Positions 57,010 through 64,000 of a stretch of 64,000 nucleotides of DNA are shown one piece after another. Source of the DNA: Ilex aquifolium (taxonomy: Eukaryota; Streptophyta; Magnoliopsida; Aquifoliales; Aquifoliaceae); contig OX637403.1 in assembly GCA_951799425.1 (NCBI GenBank), forward strand, positions 26,724,311-26,788,310, in the 5' to 3' direction. Made by a program: the position numbers and the translations under genes. The notes under the pieces were generated by a model. That model made no database searches. It saw only the letters and a list, made by a program, of their open reading frames with translations, and had not been told where the DNA came from. Positions within the stretch are counted from its first letter, which is position 1. Each line of letters starts with the position of its first letter.

Positions 57010-57469
57010 CACCCAAACTCACAGTATGCCTGTGTGTTGTTTGCGTGTGTTCTGTGTTGGCCGAGAGGCTTTGTGTGGGTCTGTGTGTGTGATGGCTAGG
57101 GGGTTTGGGTGTGTGCTTTTTGTGTATGAGAAGGGTAGAAGGAGGGAGGGAGAGTGTGGGAGAGAAATGTGCTTGTAGATAGCAGTAGGTGTGAGTATGG
57201 GTATGGGTGAGGGTATGGGTGTGGGTGTGATATTCTTGTGTGTGTTCCTTAGGCATTTCAACAAACACGTCATGGGCATTATGATTGGGGTCTGGGTTTT
57301 GGGCATCTCATCAAACATTTCAGTGAGAAACAGAAATAGGGGAGGGAAGGGATGGAGAGAAATACCTGGAAGATGGTTGTGTGGTCTTGACGGTGGTGTT
57401 GTGTGGTTGTGATGGTTGTGCTATGGCGGTGACAGTGCTGCTTTGTTGGTGACGGTGGCACCGGTAGGC

Positions 57470-57504
<35 letters not shown>

Positions 57505-57835
57505 GTGAGTGTGTGGGTGTGTTAAGGGTGTGGGTGTTTTGTGCGTGTGTGTTGTGTTTGTGTGGGTGTGCATGGGGTGGTTTGCGCAAAAGGGGTATAA
57601 GAGGAGAGGGTGAGGTTTGCGCAGAAGGGGGGTGTTCATAGAAGGGGGAGAGCTGGGGGCAAAGGGTGTTTATCTCTTTGTGTGTGTGTGTGAGTGCGAA
57701 GAAGATAAGAGGGATACCTAAGAGAATAGGAAGGTGGTGGTGGTGGCGGCTCAGGCGATGTCACTGGTGTTGGTGAGACAGAATCAGAAGTGAAGGAAGA
57801 AAAGGAAAAAAAAAAGAGGGAGAAGGAGCGGCCTC
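57010..57835. repeat. GT-rich and GA-rich low-complexity tract (copy B)
   Basis: As 16120-16912, with length differences in the (GA)n near 57473-57500 and in the GGGTATGGGTGTGGG region. It is interrupted at TAA 57836-57838 by the insertion that follows. Confidence 0.75.
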
Positions 57836-57838
57836 TAA

Positions 57839-58251
57839 GATCATCTCCAACTACACTCGACAAAATAGCTGCTCAAAATATATTTAAATATTGAATTCTC
57901 TACTTTAGCTAGCTACTTTTTAAAATTCACTACAACCACGCACTCTATTTTAGCTAACTACTTCAACTAACTTTAACTAACTTTCAATAATATAATTCAA
58001 AAATGCCACGTCGCATAACACGTAAGCGTCATAATGATGACGGAGCATGATGACGTGTTGTGCATGTCATCAAATTTTCAAATTTCAAATTTTACAACGG
58101 TCATATTTACAACGATCATATTGTTTAAAATATACATTATTCATGTCAAGGAGCAAAACAGTAGGGAGGGGGAGCAAAACAACACTGCAGTTGATGCTAT
58201 TAAGTGCATGGTGGGTGTCTGAAGTAATGGGTATGGGGTCAATGAGATGGC

Positions 58252-58286
<35 letters not shown>

Positions 58287-59657
58287 GCATGGTTGATGCT
58301 ACGCAGAGCGAAAGGGATGACCATTAATTCCATTGCCAATTACAGAAAGCCCATTTAGAGTGGAGAAATTGAATAGTCATAGCAAAACAGAACACATTCG
58401 AACAGGTAAGCTAGCATTTTCTATGTACAATTCAGCCACAATTGAGAGCAAAAATAAACACAGCTGAATAGACATAAAGATTTCAAAATTATATGCACAA
58501 TTACAAAAGGTCTTATTCAAGTTAAGAAAGAACAGTTCCCCATCACCCCCAATCCAGAAAATTAAATATAGGAAAGTAGTTTTTCAAAAAAAAAAAAAAA
58601 ATACAGAGCAAAGCATTAAAGTAACCAAACCAATATGAACAGAGAATTCAATTCAAGCTGTGAAGTTAACAAGCTGTTTTAATTCAAAAAGACTCCAATA
58701 CGATCAATTCTATACTATTGTGATCCTAATGCTATATATTGAAAAAGAAAATATCTGCAGCTTGAATCAAATTAGACCAGGCTTCATAACCTATCAAGAA
58801 GCTTCAGAACTGCCCATTCGAGGAAAAAGAAGACTCAAGATTAAACTTATGTGAACTTCAATTCCCATACCCATCAAATACGAACTAGTTCATTTCATAC
58901 TACAAAACCCACAACAATTTTTAACATAAGCCAAGCTACAAGGAATCTAATTCAATATGTAAATCACACATCTACTTATATCTTCTTCACCTTCTGTACA
59001 TTATCACTCTTGGCTATTAAAAATTTATTTGCGAAAACAATCACTCAAAGAAATCAAATCAAATTAGCATTGCCATATATATATTATTTTGTTTCTTGAT
59101 TAATAGCCAATGCCTACACAACATGGTTGAGCTGCATATCTCATTGAGGCAATTCATCAAACATATTGTGAACAATTAAAATAAACTCATCACAAAAAAT
59201 TTCAAGAAACTTATTGAACCCAGTTGAAGAAACCAAACAGCACATAAAAACAAAACCAAGAACGAACAAAGAGGGAAAAAACACATAAGCACTTGAGATT
59301 CAACATAGAAACAAAAGTTCAATGCATAAAAATTAAATACAAAATCAAAACGTTAGGTCTCAGCACGTATCAGAGCTCTCAGAAAGTATCAGAGGAGGCA
59401 AGGCTTGTGCTTTGCCTCAATTTGATGTAAATAAAGACAATACCTGAAGGAGGAAATGGAAGGAAGGCTGTGTCGTTGTGCAGAAATGGAAGGAAGGCAG
59501 CTGAATGGCGAGTGGATTGCCCTCAACAGATCTAGCTAGGATGAAGACTTCGGCTATTTTGGCGAGCTGAATGGCGAGGGCGTTGGAGCACAGAACAGAG
59601 ACTTTCCTCGCTAAAATGGTTAAAAGGAAGTGGTTGGCGAGGGCGTTGGAGATGCTT
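57839..59657. mobile_element. Harbinger-like element 1 of the composite
   Basis: Ends GATCATCTCCAAC and (inward) AAGCATCTCCAAC. The first 400 bp resemble the start of element 2 (shared TAACTAACTTTCAATAATAT and GATGACGGAGCATGATGACG). A (GA)n lies at 58253-58280; the rest is AT-rich with no recognisable gene. Confidence 0.8.
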
Positions 59658-60125
59658 TTAGAGCATCTCCAACCAAAATAACTACTCAAAATATATTTAG
59701 ATATTTAATTCATTACTTTAGCTAGCAATTTTTTAAAATTCACTCCAACCACGCTCTTTATTTTAGCTAACTATTTCAACTAACTTTCAATAATATAATT
59801 CAAAAATGCCACGTGGCGTAACACGTAAGCGCCATAATGATGACGGAGCATGATGACGTGTCGTGCCACATCATCAAATTTTTAAATTTTACTCCAACCA
59901 CGCTCTTTATTTTAGCTAACTACTTCAACTAACTTTCAATAATATAATTCAAAAATGCCACGTGGCGTAACACGTAAGCGCCATAATGATGACGGAGCAT
60001 GATGACGTGTCGTGTCACATCATCAAATTTTTAAATTTTACAACGGTCATATTTTCAACGGTCATACATTATTCAAATGGTACCCAACAAGTGCATACAT
60101 TGTAATAATTTTATTTCAGTGATAA

Positions 60126-60690
60126 TTTTTTTTTAAAGAAAGAAAAATTTATTGATATGAATCAAAAATTACAAGAAACAAAGAGCATTACAGCCTACAA
60201 GAATCAAACAAATAAAAAAACTAACAAAATTGCTCAAAGACTTTGGCTTTAATCCTTCAAGAAGTCAACATCTCTATTACTTCCAGAGAAACCTCCCTAA
60301 TCGCTTCAATACCAGAAGCTTTTTCTTCCTCAGCACAGGCAGTGAACTCTGGTCTTGGAGCAGCACCAATTTCCCAGCCATACCACCCCCTGACATTCCA
60401 ATTAAGCCTTTAGCAGCACCATCAACATTGAGTTTCAAAGTACCAGCAGGGGGAGACTCCCATTTGATCCAACATAGCCTTCGTCAAAACCACATGTGCA
60501 GAACTAATTCTCAGATCACTAAGAACCTCCTTCCCATTTGATCCACATAGCACAGTTTTGCACTTGGAGAAGACCCTAGATACACTTTGCTGCCACTCAT
60601 GCACACCGTGTATTCTTACCTGAGACCAAGCAAACTGGATTCTGTAACAATTTCAGACTATTAGAAGCCAAACGATCACTTGCACTTAAT
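60126..60690 (-). pseudogene. LINE RNase H-like domain remnant
   Basis: On minus, codons near 60450-60400 read WESPPAGTLKLNVDGAAKG, the start of the RNase H-like domain found at the C-terminus of many plant LINE polyproteins. After a frame change, FTACAEEEKASGIEAIREVS resembles its acidic helix region. T9 at 60126-60134 is placed as the poly(A) tail of a minus-strand insertion. Several frameshifts make it dead. Confidence 0.6.
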
Positions 60691-61891
60691 CTTGGAGAGC
60701 ATGAGCCCAACAGGACATTCATTTCTGAGTTGGGTGGTGCTATTAAGTGCATGGTGGGTGTTTGAAGTAATGGGTATTGGGTCCATGAGATGACTCAAAA
60801 TATTACACTTTCCTAATCGCTTACATAATTACTCAGCATCAAATAGGAATGTTAATCAAAAGAAAGGTCCAATAACAGGTTGAAGTTGCAATCTATTTTC
60901 TTGACCTTCTTCTAGGATTAATTATTTTTGATCCCACAATTCAACACAAAATTAACACGAAGTTACCGGTCATAGTTTATCCTTAACAAATTCGCGTCGT
61001 AATCAGCCATACTTTTTCGGTAAATAAGCCTACACCAATGTGCTAATACACCACTACAAATGGGTTGAGCATGAATTGAATGAATTTCCACGAGATATGG
61101 ATACGATATGAAACGATCCACTCTCAATCTTCTTTCCTCGTGCTCATTTTGATGATAACTTCCCAAATATGATCAAATATAACATGCAGCACAAGGAAAA
61201 TGATTGAATTATGCCAAGAACATAGACTAGAAACCTGAATTCTGGATCAAACCTGATTATTTTTCCATAAAGCAAAAATAAAAAATAAAAAACAACACAT
61301 GAACTCAAAAGAATAGAAACATGAAAAATGTTTGATCTGATGCAAAACTACTGGGGCATTCTTCACACTCTGCAAGGTCAAAGAATGCATCCACCTGAGA
61401 AACCAGAAAACATGTTTCGTTCCAACATGCTTAGAAGGCAAAAAATAAACCATGATTTCAGCAAAGAAAAAGAGGAGACAAAGTATCATTCAGTAAGCAG
61501 TTTGGAATCATGTGGAATATTACTCAGAACACAACATGGCATGTCCAATATGAGGGAATTCATTTCGAGGACATAAGCTGAACCCTCTAAATCTAATCTA
61601 AATAGATAAAAATAATCATTTATATTAGGTTCAGAAATCCATTGCCCATTAAAACGCACTTAAATTTCAAGCTTCACTTTCTGCTATTAATTTAAGCAAC
61701 CCACTACACCTGCTGATCACAAGGAAAAAAAAAACCAATATACCTCAGATCTTTATGTAAATATGTGTTGAATTTAACTTTCAAGCTTCACTATCTAATA
61801 TTAACTCAAGAAAATCAATACACCTGCTAACCAAAAAAAAGAAAGAAAGAGAACCAATAGACCTCAAATCTTTATGTTAATATATGCTATA

Positions 61892-62077
61892 TTAGCCAGT
61901 ATGAGAATCTTTTTTTCCACAGAGAAAAAGGTGTGAATCAGAAAGAATTAGGGTTTTTATCGGAACAAAGTTGTTCTCACAACCGGGTCTCTTCGGAGCA
62001 ACATCGTCCTGGTGGACTATGTCACCGGCATAGACCAACGAAGAACACAAGCCTATAATTACAATTACTAAACACAA
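61892..62077 (-). pseudogene. Signal peptide peptidase-like (SPPL) first-exon fragment
   Basis: The frame starts with a hydrophobic signal sequence ([18 protein letters not shown]) followed by [20 protein letters not shown], which I recognise as the start of the mature luminal domain of plant SPPL2/SPPL4-type intramembrane aspartic proteases. After NNFV the similarity stops; the next codons (about 61960 downward) look intronic and probably follow the exon end, the GT donor now reading AT. The catalytic membrane domains (YD, GLGD, PAL) are absent. The minus-strand sequence just upstream (62078-62340) looks like 5' untranslated sequence captured with it. Confidence 0.72.
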
Positions 62078-62696
62078 ACCAACACCAACTTCCCTTCAAT
62101 TGCATCACATAAATACTACAAATTCCTCAAAAACAGAGAGCCGAAGTGTGAACAGAGAGACAAAGCAGCAGCGGCAAAGACGAAACACTGGAGAGGATAT
62201 ATATGAATGTACAGACCAAATCGAGAGGATTGAAATCGAGCCAGACCAAGTTTTTGAACAAACCCAGACCAAAATTTTCACTGAAATGAGTTCAACATTC
62301 ACAATATAATTAAACCCTTCTTGATTGACGATGAAATAACTGTCAAGTGAAGGAAATGAAAGGGTTTATTGAAGCAAAATCGTAAACCCTTCTTGATTGA
62401 CGATGTTGGCCACGAATTGCGATCGATGATGGTAGTGGGGAATCTGGTGACTCCTGAGACGCTCCACCGACGGAGAGAGTCTGAGAGTGCAGGGAGAGAG
62501 CTCTGATGAAGAACAACCAAAATTGGGGGAGAGAGCTCTGATGAGAGAGAGTGTTGCTAGCCACAACTGATGAGTGAGAATAGGGGGAGACAGATTAGTG
62601 AGTGATTTGTTGAGCCGGTTGGAACCAAATTTTTTGGATTGGCTCAGCAAAATAGTTAAAAGGTACCCTTTGTTGAGCCGGTTGGAGTTGCTCTAA

Positions 62697-63455
62697 CAGA
62701 GAAACGAGGGGTGAGCTAAGTGAGAGGTGATGGATTTAGGGGGGAAAATTAACTCTCTTTTATTTTATTATATAGATATAATAAAATAGAGCAGAGTTTG
62801 AATTTCAAAATTTATTTTGAGTTTTTCGTGGCTCAGATCAATTCTGATCAAAAGTTAAGTTATATCCAAATGTCTATCTTATCTCTAATTTTTTGTGACT
62901 CAGATCAACTCAAAAATATTGATTCGATAAATTAGATTGACAGATGAATTTTGTTTTCTCGCTTAAGACACCTTCTATTTTTAATTACCCCAAATTAATT
63001 CTCTTTCGTTTACACATTTCATTAACGACTCCCGGACTTTCATATTACCCCTTAATTCAGAGGTAAATCTCCCATTAAATCAGACACAAATCTTCCCTAA
63101 ATTATGCCTACTTTAATTCATTCATTCTTTCTATTGTAACTAATTTATTTTCTTTAGTATTTGGATAATTGTCTTTTGGATTATATAATGACGATTTTTA
63201 TATTCATTACTGATAAACTGGAGTGACACATTTGATTTTAGCATTTCATGAAAGCTATTTTTTTCATCTATGATATCATCGAGTGAGTGAATATATATTT
63301 TTTTTTTTGCGTTATGTAACTTTAATTTTTGGATTAATGCGAACAATATAGAATTTTAGTTTTTTAATACAAAGAGAACGAGACATAATAGCTTGAGTTT
63401 GGAGATTATTGGGTGTTTAGCTAATGAGTAAATAAGTCCCACTTATTCTAATTTT
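62697..63455. other. Upstream flank of NLR fragment (copy B)
   Basis: Matches 16916-17665; no gene. Confidence 0.65.
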
Positions 63456-63836
63456 CTAAAGAACATGATCAAACAACTCTATGGTGGAGCACTGCCCAAA
63501 GAATGGAGAACATGAATGACAATGAGCTGAAAGAAGTCATCAAAGAATTCCTCCAGGAACAAAGGTACGTGGTTGTTTTAGATGGTGTGCGGAGCACAGG
63601 TGAATGGAATGGCATCAAGTACATATTTCCTAACAACAATTGTGGTAGCTGTGTAATAGTCACCACTTGATGTAGCAAAAGCATGGTGCTTAAAATTTCA
63701 TGAATATATCTATGGAATGAAAGTCTTGTCTAATGAAGAGTCATAGGCTTTGTTATGTAAGAAAACCTTCAAAGACAAAAGTTGCCTTATGCATTTAGAA
63801 AAAATCTCGAGAAATATTAAGAAAGTGTGGGGGATT
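63456..63836 (+). pseudogene. NLR pseudogene fragment (copy B of 17666-18041)
   Basis: NB-ARC sequence from KNMIKQLYGG through a degenerate kinase-2 (LDGVR) to just before GLPL. It shares the copy A damage (one-base loss near 63495, the TGA near 63668, the TAG near 63745) and adds its own substitutions. Similarity ends exactly at 63836. Confidence 0.88.
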
Positions 63837-64000
63837 TATTAAGAGAAGTCTACTGGTTTAGAATTTAGAGGAGTTATCATCATATTTGAGTTATCACTTA
63901 ACAAGTCTTTCATTAGTTTAGGAGATTATCTAGAAGATGAGAATTGTTAGGAGAAGATTAGAATTGTTTAAGATTTCGTTTATCTTGTAATTTGTTGATT
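63837..64000. other. Unrelated sequence after a sharp break
   Basis: AT-rich sequence starting TATTAAGAGAAGTCTACTGG with no match to copy A or to any NLR. It may be the edge of an insertion such as an LTR, but the window ends too soon to tell. Confidence 0.4.

Larger units (their letters stand above)
57839..62693. mobile_element. Composite PIF/Harbinger-like insertion, 4,855 bp
   Basis: The insertion is absent from copy A, where TAA (16913-16915) is the empty site. Here TAA flanks it on both sides (57836-57838 and 62694-62696). Outer ends are inverted: GATCATCTCCAAC on the left and GAGCAACTCCAAC read inward on the right. A 3-bp TAA/TTA duplication with CTCCAAC-type ends is typical of PIF/Harbinger-Tourist elements. 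No transposase is seen. It is built of two related elements joined at TTA 59658-59660. Confidence 0.88.
59661..62693. mobile_element. Harbinger-like element 2, carrying gene fragments
   Basis: Ends GAGCATCTCCAACC and (inward) GAGCAACTCCAACC, 13 of 14 matching. A stretch of about 153 bp is tandemly duplicated near its left end (59735-59887 and 59888-60045, both with the ATGCCACGTGGCGTAACACG word). A LINE remnant interrupts its left part (60126-60690), and a host-gene fragment lies at 61892-62340. No transposase. Confidence 0.8.
41450..63836 (+). repeat. Segmental duplication, copy B
   Basis: The counterpart of 1-18041. It is longer because of insertions at 43822-45440, about 46355-46465 and 57839-62693, and it has lost about 1 kb of the second NLR and the region matching 6300-8260. 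The right boundary at 63836 is sharp. Confidence 0.9.

Noticed and set aside
61328-61576. Plus-strand ORF of 82 codons with PEKPENMFRS, loosely like 9752-9976 (PEKPQGIFIC)
   Set aside because: The similarity is short and could be chance; no domain, and both lie in non-coding contexts.

Overview
The window is nuclear DNA of a flowering plant, almost certainly a eudicot. The evidence is the CC-NB-ARC-LRR (RPM1-like) resistance genes, an Athila-type Ty3/gypsy element primed by tRNA-Asp, and many hAT, Mutator-like and PIF/Harbinger-like elements. I cannot name the species; the gene style would suit a woody rosid, but that is a guess. There is no prokaryotic, organellar or CRISPR content.

The backbone is one NLR cluster with everything on the plus strand, copied as a large direct repeat. 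Copy A covers about 1-18041 and copy B about 41450-63836. Each copy holds, in order: an RPM1-like NLR (partial at the left edge in A; complete in B at 40652-43405), a 2.5-5 kb spacer, a broken second NLR (4671-6297 in A, 48386-48945 in B), an AT-rich Mutator-like element, a block with fragments of two unrelated genes (an ATRIP/SUV2-like relic on minus and a histidine-phosphotransfer AHP-like relic on plus), a long AT-rich spacer, a GT-rich tract, and a third NLR fragment (17666 onward in A, 63456-63836 in B). Between the copies, 31.0-40.6 kb holds a solo LTR, several inverted-repeat elements, microsatellites and diverged third copies of NLR flanking sequence. Only the NLR at 40652-43405 is complete and undamaged here.

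The third NLR of copy A is split by a complete 11,385-bp Athila-like retrotransposon (18845-30229). Its 1,065-bp LTRs look identical, its 5-bp target duplication is intact, its gag-pol frame of 1,822 codons is open, and a second ORF of 358 codons follows. It must be very young. Its most striking feature is a 10-bp palindrome, CGTCCGGACG. It occurs four times in each LTR and eight times just upstream of the second ORF, mostly as pairs with exactly 13 nt between the two sites, each array ending shortly before a TATA box. I read this as one regulatory module used twice, in the LTR promoter and in a probable internal promoter.

Copy B carries a later 4,855-bp insertion (57839-62693) whose empty site survives in copy A. 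It consists of two related Harbinger-like elements joined through one TTA. The second carries a decayed LINE RNase H segment and a fragment of the first exon of a signal peptide peptidase-like gene, so it resembles a gene-capturing (Pack-type) element. Several other insertions have clear target duplications and can be ordered against the duplication.
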